From a virus: 24,762 nucleotides of DNA. Shown piece after piece: positions 6,037 to 13,623 of this stretch. The notes below the pieces were generated by a model. That model worked only from the letters and a program-made list of their open reading frames with translations, searched no databases and was not told the DNA's origin. Each line of letters begins with the position of its first letter. Position 1 is the stretch's first letter. A program made the position numbers and the translations under genes. The stretch lies in IMG/VR virus record IMGVR_UViG_3300034031_000056, positions 1 through 24,762 of that record. One strand, given 5' to 3'.

Positions 6037-6974
6037 TCGACATTGCCGATCAGACCTACAATCGCTGGCGCTCAATTTTGCCCATGTTCGGCATCCCCGC
6101 CGAGCTGCTTACAGGCAGACATCGCCCATGCCCGATCTGCGAAGGGAAAGACCGCTTTCGCTTTGACGACAAGGACGGGCGGGGATCTTCGATCTGCAAC
6201 ATCTGCGGTTACCGGAACGGCATGGACCTGGTGATGGCCAAAACCGGTATGTCCTTCAAGGATGCCTGTGCAGCCATTCGGGAGCGGCTAGGCGAAACAG
6301 CAACCGCACCTTCCACCGCGTCGATCAGCCCGGAACGTGCCCAGCTGATGCGGCGGGAGTTGTGGGCGAAAAGCCGGGTAATCGGCGATGACGAGGCAGC
6401 CGCCTATTTGATGCGGCGCGGGTTCATCGCGCCATTCCCTACGGCTTTGCGGTTTTGCCCTTCTGCGCCGGTGTCCAATCATCCGACGCGTACCGAACTG
6501 CCGGCCTTGCTCGCTCTGGTCAGGGCCTCAGACGGTTCGGCCGTCAATATTCACCGAACCTACCTTGAAGGCGGCGATAAAGCCAAGATTGAAGCGCCCC
6601 GAAGGATGATGCCCGGGGATCTTCCGGGAGGGGCGGCTATTCGCCTGTCTCCACACAATGGTGTGCTGGGGGTCGCCGAAGGGCTGGAAACAGCAATGGC
6701 GGTAGAGCGCGACGCCGGCATTCCCTGTTGGTCCACGATCAGTTCGACGTTGCTCGCCAAGTTTATCGCTCCAGCCGATGTCGTTGAACTGCATGTCTAC
6801 GGCGACAACGATCCGACTTTCGGCGGGCAGGCCGCAGCCTTTCAGTGTGCGCACCGAAACGCCGTGCGGCCGAACTCCCCGCGCGTGTCAGTCCATATCC
6901 CTGGGCTGAGCTTCAATCCCAGCAAACTGGGCACCGACTGGGCAAATTTCCAAGCAGGACAGGAGGCAGCATGA
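6033..6974 (+). CDS. phage DNA primase, zinc-finger plus Toprim domains
   Basis: A 313-residue primase of the T7 gp4 N-terminal type. The zinc-binding domain has C33-P-I-C36 and C55-N-I-C58 around a RFRFDDKDGRG strand pair that should recognise the template. The Toprim domain carries the catalytic Glu in VAEGLETA (E216) and the metal-binding YGDND (D258, D260). Unlike T7 gp4 it stops after Toprim and has no fused helicase; the preceding gene supplies an SF2 helicase instead. It would synthesise RNA primers for phage replication. The start and end both overlap neighbours by ATGA, within the gapless rightward operon. Confidence 0.92.
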   Translation: MIDIADQTYNRWRSILPMFGIPAELLTGRHRPCPICEGKDRFRFDDKDGRGSSICNICGYRNGMDLVMAKTGMSFKDACAAIRERLGETATAPSTASISPERAQLMRRELWAKSRVIGDDEAAAYLMRRGFIAPFPTALRFCPSAPVSNHPTRTELPALLALVRASDGSAVNIHRTYLEGGDKAKIEAPRRMMPGDLPGGAAIRLSPHNGVLGVAEGLETAMAVERDAGIPCWSTISSTLLAKFIAPADVVELHVYGDNDPTFGGQAAAFQCAHRNAVRPNSPRVSVHIPGLSFNPSKLGTDWANFQAGQEAA

Positions 6975-7324
6975 ACACCCCCAGCCATGAGCTTAGTGCC
7001 GCTGATGCTGCCGCAGAAGGCATGGCGCGCGCCGCTGCCAATGCCGACGCGAAGCAGGAACAGTGGACCGCGCGAGCGTTCGCATATCTCACCAGCTACG
7101 CGGAGACGCACTTCGAGTTCATGACCGAAGATGTTCGGGTCGCTGCTTATGCAGAGGGGCTTCCGGTACCTTCCGATGGCCGCGCCTGGGGTTCTGTGAC
7201 CCAGCGCGCCGCTCGCGAGAATTACATCGCCGTCTCAGCATATCGGAAGACGCGCATCCGCCCGGCACACGCGACGCCCCGCCCGCTGTGGCGAAGCCTC
7301 GTTTTCAAGGAGCAAGCGGCATGA
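6971..7324 (+). CDS. conserved phage hypothetical protein
   Basis: A 117-residue protein. The start at 6971 is chosen because AGGAGG lies about 5 bases upstream and the ATGA overlap follows the operon's pattern; a longer in-frame reading to 6845 would run through the primase gene and is rejected. The central region (ARAFAYLTSYAETHFEFMTE, then DVRVAAYAEGLPVPSDGRAWG) and the end (RPLWRSLVF) look like a small phage family that sits beside replication genes and often carries a late TP-x-LWRSL motif. I do not know its function. Position suggests a replication or recombination accessory factor. Confidence 0.75.
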   Translation: MNTPSHELSAADAAAEGMARAAANADAKQEQWTARAFAYLTSYAETHFEFMTEDVRVAAYAEGLPVPSDGRAWGSVTQRAARENYIAVSAYRKTRIRPAHATPRPLWRSLVFKEQAA

Positions 7325-7470
7325 ACCAGCGCAAGCGTGTTCTTGGCTTCCGACGATCGCAGCAACAGCCGCGCCGGCCGGAGGAGGGCAGCGAACGGGC
7401 ATTGGTCGAAAGCCCGAACCCCCATCAACCACGCCTAGGCGGCGCCCTAGCCGAGTTGGAGATGGCATGA
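7321..7470 (+). CDS. small basic hypothetical protein
   Basis: A 49-residue frame beginning MNQRKRVLGFRRSQQQPRRP and ending ALAELEMA. It is supported mainly by position: ATGA overlaps at both ends continue the unbroken chain of coupled genes. GGAG lies about 11 bases before the ATG. The N-terminal half is strongly basic and could contact nucleic acid, but no family is recognised. Confidence 0.55.
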   Translation: MNQRKRVLGFRRSQQQPRRPEEGSERALVESPNPHQPRLGGALAELEMA

Positions 7471-7661
7471 CCATGATCTACCACGGGCGCCATCCGCGCC
7501 GCGGCCTGCGCTTCGCTGCCGTCGATCCCCACGCGCCGCCCTGTCAGCCCAAGTTGGCCGGCGGGCCTTTCGGCGCGGTCATGGCGCCGTTCCGCACTTC
7601 CGAGGCTGCCATGCGCGCGCTCCTGAACTTCGGCGCAGAACCGAAAAGGAGGGTAGCATGA
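7467..7661 (+). CDS. small hypothetical protein
   Basis: A 64-residue protein (MTMIYHGRHPRRGLRFAAVD to the C-terminus FGAEPKRRVA). GGAG lies about 8 bases before the ATG, and ATGA overlaps join it to both neighbours. No domain is recognised. The composition is basic and proline-rich with no membrane segment. It belongs to the accessory block between replication and packaging genes. Confidence 0.55.
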   Translation: MTMIYHGRHPRRGLRFAAVDPHAPPCQPKLAGGPFGAVMAPFRTSEAAMRALLNFGAEPKRRVA

Positions 7662-8137
7662 GCGAGTGCGACAGCCCGGCTTTCACCAGCGCGCCCTACA
7701 GCCGGTGGGACAGGTTTAGCCATTGGGCTGTTCCTCATTTCAGCTTCCAGCGCCCCTACGAATTGGAGTCGGCCTACGAAGGCGGCGGTATGACCGTTGG
7801 GTGGGTGCTTAGCGTCGAATGGCTGAGCATGACGCTCTCGATCAGCGGCGGCATCTTCCGATCCGGCGAGTGGTGGGATCGGAGGGAGCGCAGTCAGCTA
7901 GACCCAGACGCAGCCACCGGGTGTGCAGACGATCACACGTGGGCGGGGGTGCCAGTAGACGCTTTGAGGCAGCATCTGGGCGAGCCGCAAACGGTGCCCC
8001 GGCAAGCTCTCAGCGACCTCCACGACATTGCGTTCGCTTATCTTCAGACCACCGAGAGCCCGGAGTGTCCGAACCCGGTGGAGCCTTGGGAACTGGATGG
8101 CGCGCTGGACCAAGCGAGGAGGGTTCTGTGGCCATGA
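7658..8137 (+). CDS. hypothetical protein, accessory block
   Basis: A 159-residue protein of unknown function. It is rich in aromatic residues early (SRWDRFSHWAVPHFSFQRPY), has a beta-rich middle (MTVGWVLSVEWLSMTLSISG) and a helical C-terminus. A good AGGAGG-like site (AAGGAGGG) lies 6-13 bases before the ATG, and it overlaps both neighbours by ATGA. No signal peptide or membrane helix is evident. Genes in this place in phage genomes are often host-interaction factors, but nothing in the sequence shows that here. Confidence 0.65.
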   Translation: MSECDSPAFTSAPYSRWDRFSHWAVPHFSFQRPYELESAYEGGGMTVGWVLSVEWLSMTLSISGGIFRSGEWWDRRERSQLDPDAATGCADDHTWAGVPVDALRQHLGEPQTVPRQALSDLHDIAFAYLQTTESPECPNPVEPWELDGALDQARRVLWP

Positions 8138-8574
8138 ACATCGGAGCGCCCGGCAACGCCATGATCAGAACTGGGCTTAAGGAGACTGGTGGGGTGGGTA
8201 AACAACCAAAGGAGCTGAGCGCACTTGCGAAGCGGGTGGAAGCCTTTCTCGCGGAGACGCGAATGGACCCTCAGCAATTCGGGCTTGAAGTGTTCAAGGA
8301 ACGTCACCTTGTCCGCGATCTGCGCAAGGGTCGGAACTTCGGCCCGGTATTTGAGGCGAGGATCATGGCGTATCTCAGCGCGCGCCAGTTCAAGCATCCA
8401 GAGACCGACGGCGTTTTGAAGCCGTCACTCCAAACAATGGAGAAGCACGATAGGATTGTCTGTGGTCGGATGCAGGTCGAAGCCGAAGCGCGCCGCATCC
8501 CGCTCAATGATTTGCTCGCTCAGGTCTGTCTAATGGGGTGGGCCATATATGCGTCTCAGCGGGGGCTGGATTGA
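8134..8574 (+). CDS. hypothetical protein with possible small DNA-binding motif
   Basis: A 146-residue protein. Residues about 26-75 (LAKRVEAFLAETRMDPQQFG, then VFKERHLVRDLRKGRNFGP) resemble the compact FG-x(n)-DP-LV-DLR-GR segment seen in short sphingomonad and phage proteins, which looks like a lambda-repressor-type helix pair. The C-terminal half is helical and unassigned. ATG 8134 gives the usual ATGA overlap. GTG 8128 is an alternative start closer to the strong GAGGAGGG at 8116-8123. It lies just upstream of the terminase genes, so a role in late-gene control or packaging is possible but speculative. Confidence 0.65.
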   Translation: MNIGAPGNAMIRTGLKETGGVGKQPKELSALAKRVEAFLAETRMDPQQFGLEVFKERHLVRDLRKGRNFGPVFEARIMAYLSARQFKHPETDGVLKPSLQTMEKHDRIVCGRMQVEAEARRIPLNDLLAQVCLMGWAIYASQRGLD

Positions 8575-9146
8575 TGGCTGCCCTCTCCGAAAAGCGCGCT
8601 CGGTTCGTTGCTGAGTACCTTGTCGATTCGAACGCCACTCAGGCGGCGATTAGGGCAGGGTACAGCCCCGCAACGGCTGAACAGCAGGGTCACCAGCTGC
8701 TTAAGAATACTTCAGTCGCTGAGGCTGTCGAAGCCGGTCGTAAGCGCATCATGAACAAGCTGGAGATTACCCAGGAGCGGGTTGCGACCGAACTCGCCAA
8801 GATCGGCTTCTCCAACATGCTCGATTACATCACGATCGGTGCCGACGGCGATCCTCGGTTCGACCTGTCGGCGCTCACCCGAGACCAAGCCGCGGCCATA
8901 TCCGAACTGACCGTTGAGCAGTTCATGGATGGTCGCGGCGACGATGCTCGGGAGGTCCGTCGCATCAAGTTCAAGCTGGGCGACAAGCGCGCCGCCCTGG
9001 TTGATCTCGGCAAGTACCTGGGCATGTTCACCGAGAAGGTTGATCTAACCTCTGGCGGGGAGAAGCTGCCGGAAGAGGTGATCGCAATTCGCGTTGCCGC
9101 GCTGTTCAACGGGGTTCAGCACCGCAGCGCGGCGGGTGGGCAATGA
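8574..9146 (+). CDS. terS: terminase small subunit
   Basis: A 190-residue protein of the Terminase_2 family, which recognises phage DNA and delivers it to the packaging motor. The signature helix-turn-helix is at the N-terminus: LSEKRARFVAEYLVDSNATQ followed by AAIRAGYSPATAEQQGHQLL. The middle (MLDYITIGADGDPRF) and later part (RRIKFKLGDKRAALVDLGKY, LGMF) are the usual family landmarks. The start is ATG 8574 in a TGATG overlap with the previous stop; the reading extended to 8538 is shadow. It is separated from the large subunit by an HslV-like gene. Confidence 0.93.
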   Translation: MAALSEKRARFVAEYLVDSNATQAAIRAGYSPATAEQQGHQLLKNTSVAEAVEAGRKRIMNKLEITQERVATELAKIGFSNMLDYITIGADGDPRFDLSALTRDQAAAISELTVEQFMDGRGDDAREVRRIKFKLGDKRAALVDLGKYLGMFTEKVDLTSGGEKLPEEVIAIRVAALFNGVQHRSAAGGQ

Positions 9147-9571
9147 CCACGATCGCATGCACGAGCGCCGGCATGGCTGGCGATGGCCGGATCATGCGGG
9201 GGAGCATCATCGCGGCAGAGAGCGCCGTGAAGGTCCATCGCCTGGAGGATGGAACGCTGGTCGGCTGCGCGGGGCAGACCTTGGACAGCATGGCTTTTCG
9301 CGACTGGCTGGCAGGCGGTGAAGAGGGGAAGCGGCCCAAGGCATCCTCTCCGTTCGGCGCGCTGGTGTTCAAACCGGATGAAACTCTCTGGTACTATGCC
9401 GACGGCAGCAGTGGCGCCATCGTTGACACGCCTATGGCGATTGGAAGTGGGTCTGAGTTGGCCATGGGAGCCATGCTTGCCGGCGCCGATGCAGAACAGG
9501 CCGTGAAGGTCGCTGCCCGCGTTGATCCATACACCGGCGGCAGGATTACCGTTCACCTGGTCGGGCGCTGA
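9143..9571 (+). CDS. HslV/proteasome-beta-like Ntn-hydrolase peptidase
   Basis: A 142-residue protein resembling HslV, the peptidase partner of HslU. It begins MTTI as HslV does, so removal of Met would expose Thr2 as the N-terminal nucleophile. The AGDG motif (Asp14) and the Lys of VKVHRL (Lys30) correspond to the HslV catalytic Asp17 and Lys33. DGTLVGCAGQTLD and the later AIGSGSELAMGAMLAGADAE match the core strands and helix of the fold. It is shorter than E. coli HslV (about 176 residues), mainly in the middle. No HslU-like ATPase is in the window. Its place between terminase subunits suggests a head-assembly, scaffold-degradation or host-modifying role; this is inference. It overlaps terS by ATGA and abuts terL. 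Confidence 0.85.
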   Translation: MTTIACTSAGMAGDGRIMRGSIIAAESAVKVHRLEDGTLVGCAGQTLDSMAFRDWLAGGEEGKRPKASSPFGALVFKPDETLWYYADGSSGAIVDTPMAIGSGSELAMGAMLAGADAEQAVKVAARVDPYTGGRITVHLVGR

Positions 9572-11218
9572 ATGACCGCCCCCGGTCTCCAGCATTATTC
9601 TCCCGCCGATGTCGAGCGCATCCGTGGGCTCATGACGCAAGACGAGCGGGACGAAATGGATCGCCTGCTGGCAATGGACCCGAAGCTGTGGCGCCCGCAG
9701 CATGGGCCTCAGAGCCGCGCCTATGAAAGCCGAGCTGACATCATCGGCTTTGGCGGTTCGGCAGGTGGCGGCAAGACGGACTTGGCTGCTGGCCTGACGC
9801 TGGAGGAGCATAAACGAACGCTCTACCTTCGCAGCGAGAAGAACCAGACGGAAGGCTTTGCCCAGCGTATCGAGCAAATCTTGGGAAGCACCAAAGGCTA
9901 TAACAGCCAAAAGAGTTCGTGGCGGCTGCCCGGGCGACGCCTGCTTGAACTCGGTGGTCTCGAAAACCAAGGGGACGAAAAGCGGTGGCAAGGCCGGCCG
10001 CACGATCTCGTTATCCTGGACGAGGCGACAGAGATCAGGGAAGCGCAGGCTCGCTTCGTTATGGGCTGGGCGCGTACCGATGATCCTGAACAGCGCGTTC
10101 GTGTCCTGCTGCCGTTCAACCCGCCGCGCACTGTGGAAGGGCGTTGGGTCATCCGGTTCTTCGCACCGTGGTTGGATGACAAGCACCCGAACCCGGCACA
10201 GGATGGCGAGCTGCGCTGGTTTACCACGGTAGGCGGCGAGGATTTCGAGGTGAGCGACAACCGCCAGTTTGTGCTGGTGGATGGCGTCGCCTGCTATGAC
10301 TTTGATCCAGCCGACTTCAAGCCGGAGGACATTCTTCGCCCGCTGTCGCGCACGTTCTTCAAGTCGCGGGTGTCGGACAATCGCTACTACGTGAACAGCG
10401 ACTACATGACCCAGCTTCAGGGTCTGCCGGAGCCGCTGCGTTCCCAAATGCTCTACGGCGACTTCCAAGCCGGTGTTGAAGATCCCCGCGACCAGGTGAT
10501 CCCGACGGCGTGGATCGATGCGGCGATGGATCGGTGGCAGGAGCGCGAACGCAAGGGCGCGATGGATAGCCTCGGCGCCGACATCGCGGCCGGCGGCAAA
10601 GACAACATGGTAATCGCCCGCCGGCACGGGTCATGGTTCGATGACCTGATCCGCATTCCCGGCAAGGACATCCCCCAGACGCGCGCCGGGCCGATCGCAG
10701 CGAGCCATATCCTTTCCGCACGTCGCGACCGGGCGCCGGTTCATATCGACGTGGTAGGCTGGGGTCTCTCCGCCACGAACTTCCTTCAGGAGAACGGCGT
10801 CCAGACGGTGCCGGTCAACGGCGCCGGCAAGTCGTTCGAGAGAACCGCCAGCCCCACGGCAGGCCCACTCGGTGCGTTTGGCTCCTCGCTCGCCTTCTTC
10901 AACAGGCGCGCTGAGGTGATCTGGCGGATGCGGGAAGCGCTCGATCCCACCAATCCGCACTGCGTCGATCTGCCGGACGATACCGAGCTGCGATCCGATC
11001 TCGCCGCTTATCGTTGGAGCTTCACGCCCAACGGCATCAAGATCGGCGGCAAAGATGACATGCGCAAGGTTCTCGGCCGCTCGCCGGACGCTGGCGACGC
11101 CGTGTGCCTGGCGAACATGGCGACGATGAAGACGGAGACGCTTCAAGCCATTCAGGATCACCAGGAGGAGACGTACGATCGCTTCTCGGAGCTGGATCGG
11201 GAGTTCGGGCGCGCATGA
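9572..11218 (+). CDS. terL: terminase large subunit
   Basis: A 548-residue packaging ATPase and nuclease. The ATPase domain shows Walker A GSAGGGKTD (from about residue 62, Lys68) and Walker B LVILDEATE (Asp150, Glu151), followed by the coupling region VLLPFNPP. The C-terminal RNase H-like nuclease has acidic residues in SLGADIAAGG (Asp337), HIDVVGWG (Asp393) and DAGDAVCLA (Asp509), fitting a two-metal site. It would translocate DNA into proheads and cut concatemers. The start follows the HslV-like stop directly (TGAATG), so translation is probably coupled. Length and motif order are normal for the family. Confidence 0.96.
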   Translation: MTAPGLQHYSPADVERIRGLMTQDERDEMDRLLAMDPKLWRPQHGPQSRAYESRADIIGFGGSAGGGKTDLAAGLTLEEHKRTLYLRSEKNQTEGFAQRIEQILGSTKGYNSQKSSWRLPGRRLLELGGLENQGDEKRWQGRPHDLVILDEATEIREAQARFVMGWARTDDPEQRVRVLLPFNPPRTVEGRWVIRFFAPWLDDKHPNPAQDGELRWFTTVGGEDFEVSDNRQFVLVDGVACYDFDPADFKPEDILRPLSRTFFKSRVSDNRYYVNSDYMTQLQGLPEPLRSQMLYGDFQAGVEDPRDQVIPTAWIDAAMDRWQERERKGAMDSLGADIAAGGKDNMVIARRHGSWFDDLIRIPGKDIPQTRAGPIAASHILSARRDRAPVHIDVVGWGLSATNFLQENGVQTVPVNGAGKSFERTASPTAGPLGAFGSSLAFFNRRAEVIWRMREALDPTNPHCVDLPDDTELRSDLAAYRWSFTPNGIKIGGKDDMRKVLGRSPDAGDAVCLANMATMKTETLQAIQDHQEETYDRFSELDREFGRA

Positions 11219-11409
11219 TGGATGATCGTTGGCTTTCGAACAGGTATTTTCGAGCACTTTCCGATGCCGAACTCCACGCCGGCTATACGCCTGACGGCCT
11301 GTTCCAGCGAGGAGTGAATTGCGGGAGAGCGTGGCGAGAGATCAAGCGTCGCGCGGCCTGTCGTCCCCGGCAACTCGATCAGCCTCCGCAGTTGCCTACG
11401 CCGCCTTAA
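11215..11409 (+). CDS. small hypothetical protein after terL
   Basis: A 64-residue protein beginning MMDDRWLSNRYFRALSDAEL. GGAG-like bases and an ATGATG overlap with the terL stop support this start. The C-terminus is basic then proline-rich (PPQLPTPP). No family is recognised; a small virion or packaging accessory is the likely context. Its stop codon TAA forms the left edge of the repeated TAAGGAAATC element, ending the gapless operon that began at 3432. Confidence 0.6.
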   Translation: MMDDRWLSNRYFRALSDAELHAGYTPDGLFQRGVNCGRAWREIKRRAACRPRQLDQPPQLPTPP

Positions 11410-11442
11410 GGAAATCCAGACCCACGCTAGTTTCCCGCCATG
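11407..11442 (+). promoter_or_regulatory. repeated element copy 1: TAAGGAAATC-N9-GCTA, then ATG
   Basis: TAAGGAAATC lies at 11407-11416, GCTA at 11426-11429 and ATG at 11440. The same arrangement recurs at 18056 and 22147, in each case filling one of the few intergenic gaps. No ribosome-binding site is close to the ATG, so a promoter whose transcript starts near the ATG is proposed. Confidence 0.5.
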
Positions 11443-11463
11443 CTCAAGCGGGATGATCATTGA
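11440..11463 (+). CDS. possible 7-codon leader peptide (MLKRDDH)
   Basis: The ATG placed by repeat element copy 1 opens a 7-codon frame whose TGA (11461-11463) overlaps the start of the next gene (TGATG). In the two other copies of the element, the ATG at the same place starts a real gene. Coupled reinitiation is therefore plausible; expression is unproven. Confidence 0.3.
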   Translation: MLKRDDH

Positions 11464-11669
11464 TGTGCGGCTCGTTGCTCCAGAAGCTAAGCCCGGCGGC
11501 GGCTATCGGCGGGAAAAAGGTTGGGATCGGCGCATTGAGCCCAGCTGCTCTCGCCGTTTCGATGCTCACTAAGAAGAAGAAGCCTCAGCAGTCGGCGGCG
11601 GCCGCTGGCGGATCGCCTGCCGCTAGCTTCATGGGCGTGGCACCCAAGTCCACGCTGGGCGGCGCCTGA
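11463..11669 (+). CDS. small virion-module protein, MCGS N-terminus (first of pair)
   Basis: A 68-residue protein starting MCGSLLQKLSPAAAIGGKK, with an alanine-rich hydrophobic middle (ALSPAALAVSML), a lysine cluster and a tail ending APKSTLGGA. Both ends echo the next protein (MCGS start, K-T-TLG end), and the first 13 bases around the start (TGATGTGCGGCTC) are identical in the two genes. Proteins of this kind sit beside the portal gene in short-tailed phages and are presumed minor virion components. There is no good Shine-Dalgarno, so translation may depend on the upstream leader frame. The Cys at position 2 might be modified; this is speculation. Confidence 0.6.
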   Translation: MCGSLLQKLSPAAAIGGKKVGIGALSPAALAVSMLTKKKKPQQSAAAAGGSPAASFMGVAPKSTLGGA

Positions 11670-11884
11670 TGTGCGGCTCCGCGCTCTTCGGCAAGCCGCC
11701 CAAGCCGGTGATGCCTGCCCAGTTCCAGGATGCGAAGTCGCCGGAGTACGACGCGCGCGGCCGTTCCGGGCAGCGTGAAGCCCGTCGCCGCGGCTTCGCC
11801 AGTTCGATCCTGATGGCGATGCAAAAGGGCGCGCTCGTCCCGCCCGCCACCACTGCCAATCAGATGAAAACGACCCTCGGCTGA
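11669..11884 (+). CDS. small virion-module protein, MCGS N-terminus (second of pair)
   Basis: A 71-residue protein starting MCGSALFGKPPKPVMPAQFQ. Its plan of short Cys-Gly start, proline-rich segment, RRRGFASSILMA and an end of MKTTLG resembles a small phage family I recall with endings like RRR-x-SSTIL...KKTLLG, encoded next to portal or tail genes. The role is unknown, but it is probably a virion-associated or assembly protein. The start overlaps the previous stop (TGATG) and the end overlaps the portal start (TGATG). Confidence 0.7.
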   Translation: MCGSALFGKPPKPVMPAQFQDAKSPEYDARGRSGQREARRRGFASSILMAMQKGALVPPATTANQMKTTLG

Positions 11885-13623
11885 TGCCGGACAGCTCCTC
11901 CCCCGCAGGCACTCGCCGCGCGTTGACGCTGAGGGAGCATTGCGACCTCCGTTCGCGTCGCATGAAGGCGGAGCGGGAGGACTACGATCCTGTCTATTAC
12001 GAGATCGCCACCTATGCCGCGCCGGCACGATCGCGCTTCAATCACAACAACCAGGTGCCGAGCCGCAAGAAGCGGGCTCGAGCCCATACGCTGTACGACG
12101 GCCATGCGATCGGCGCCTTCAACATCCTCTCGGGGGGCATGACATCGGGCCTTTCCAGCCCCTCGCGCCCGTGGTTCCGCTTCGCACTTCCCGATCCCGA
12201 CTTGATGAAGTTCTGGCCGGTGAAGGTCTGGCTCGCCGATGTCGAGCGCATCATCTACGATTTTCTCGGCAAAACGAACTTCTACACCGCCGTGAAGAGC
12301 GGCTATTCCGAACTCGGGCTGTTCGGCACCGAAGCGATGTTCATGGATGAACATTGGAACTCGGGCATCGTGTTCTCCACCATGACCGCTGGCGAATATT
12401 ATCTCGCCTGCGGCGATGATCAGCGCGTCGATACCCTCTGCCATCATGTCCCCATGACGGTTCGCCAGATCGTGCAGCGGTTCGTCGCCGATCGCTTCGA
12501 CAGCCACACGATGCACTGGGATCGGGTCAGCCGCACAGTGAAGCAGCTGTGGGACAATTCGAACGACGATACGACGGTGCAGGTCATGCGCCTAGTCGAG
12601 CCGAACCCAGCCTATGACAGCTTCCGCGGCGACGCGGACGGTAAGCGGTTCCGTTCGCTCTGGTGGGAGTGCGGCAACGATAACAAGACCGCTATCCTCA
12701 GCAAGAGTGGGTACGAGGAACAGGCGTTCGTCGGCGCTCGGTGGCAGACCATCGGCAACGACACCTACGGCTCGGGACCGGGCTGGAACGCGTTGCCCGA
12801 TATGCGGGTGCTGCAAGTGCAAGCGAAGCGCCTTGGCGAGCTGACGGACCTCCTAGCTAAGCCGCCGGTGGTCGCCCCGGTAGGAACTCGGGTGAAGCTG
12901 ACTCCCGGTGCCGTGACCTATGCTGCCCAAGTGGACATGGCTGGCGTGAAGCCGCTGTTCCAGGTCGACGGGCAAGCAATCGATCGCGTCGAACAGACGA
13001 TGGCCAGGCTGTACGGCAAGATCGACACCGCTGCTTTCGCCGACATCTTCATGGCGATCACGCAGATGGACGGCGTTCAGCCGCGTAACCAGGAAGAGAT
13101 TTTCGCGCGTAACGAGGAGAAGCTGACCCAGCTTGGCCCGGTGGTGGAACGCGTATCGACGGAGAAGCTGAAGGTCATTCTCGACCGCGTGTTCTATGTT
13201 TTGGAGCGCCGCGGCGCATTCCCCGAGCCGCCGGAAGAACTGGACGGCATCAAGCTGTCGATCGAGTTCATCTCGACGCTCGCCCAGGCTCAGCGGATGA
13301 TCGGCCTCAGTCAGGTCGAGCGGGTGGTCGGCTTCGTTGGCAACCTCGCTGAGTCGTTCCCTGAAGCGGCTGACAACCTCGATCCCGACGCGCTGGTGCA
13401 TGAATACGCCGACCGCGCGGGCTCGCCTCCGAAGATCATGCGCGATCCTGCCGCCGTCGATGAACTGCGGCAGCAGCGTCAAGCCAGCGAGGCTGAAGCA
13501 AAGGCTGCCGCTATGATGCCGGCCGTCAAGCAGGCGGCGGACGGTGCCCAGCTGCTGTCCGAGACGCCGATCAACACCGGCGAGCCGAACCTGCTCGATA
13601 CATTGATGGCAGGCACAGCGTGA
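11884..13623 (+). CDS. portal (head-to-tail connector) protein
   Basis: A 579-residue podovirus portal of the head-tail connecting protein family (T7 gp8-like), which would form the dodecameric DNA gate at one capsid vertex. Landmarks are the N-terminal helix rich in R/E (LTLREHCDLRSRRMKAERED), the clip-proximal IATYAAPARSRF, the conserved LYDGHAIGAFNILSGGMTSG followed by SSPSRPWFRF, and YSELGLFGTEAMFM. The later FADIFMAITQMDG and GPVVERVSTEKLKVILDRVF match the family's stem and tunnel-loop regions. The last 80 residues are helical and Ala/Gln/Glu-rich. Length is close to T7 gp8. It overlaps neighbours by TGATG and GTGA. Confidence 0.93.
   Translation: MPDSSSPAGTRRALTLREHCDLRSRRMKAEREDYDPVYYEIATYAAPARSRFNHNNQVPSRKKRARAHTLYDGHAIGAFNILSGGMTSGLSSPSRPWFRFALPDPDLMKFWPVKVWLADVERIIYDFLGKTNFYTAVKSGYSELGLFGTEAMFMDEHWNSGIVFSTMTAGEYYLACGDDQRVDTLCHHVPMTVRQIVQRFVADRFDSHTMHWDRVSRTVKQLWDNSNDDTTVQVMRLVEPNPAYDSFRGDADGKRFRSLWWECGNDNKTAILSKSGYEEQAFVGARWQTIGNDTYGSGPGWNALPDMRVLQVQAKRLGELTDLLAKPPVVAPVGTRVKLTPGAVTYAAQVDMAGVKPLFQVDGQAIDRVEQTMARLYGKIDTAAFADIFMAITQMDGVQPRNQEEIFARNEEKLTQLGPVVERVSTEKLKVILDRVFYVLERRGAFPEPPEELDGIKLSIEFISTLAQAQRMIGLSQVERVVGFVGNLAESFPEAADNLDPDALVHEYADRAGSPPKIMRDPAAVDELRQQRQASEAEAKAAAMMPAVKQAADGAQLLSETPINTGEPNLLDTLMAGTA

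Noticed and set aside
6845-6970. N-terminal extension of the 117-residue gene into the primase gene
   Set aside because: It would overprint conserved Toprim sequence, while ATG 6971 has AGGAGG upstream and fits the ATGA overlap pattern.
9116-10627. 503-codon minus-strand frame opposite terL
   Set aside because: Antisense shadow of terL in GC-rich DNA. There is no motif in the translation, and the plus-strand gene has all terminase motifs.
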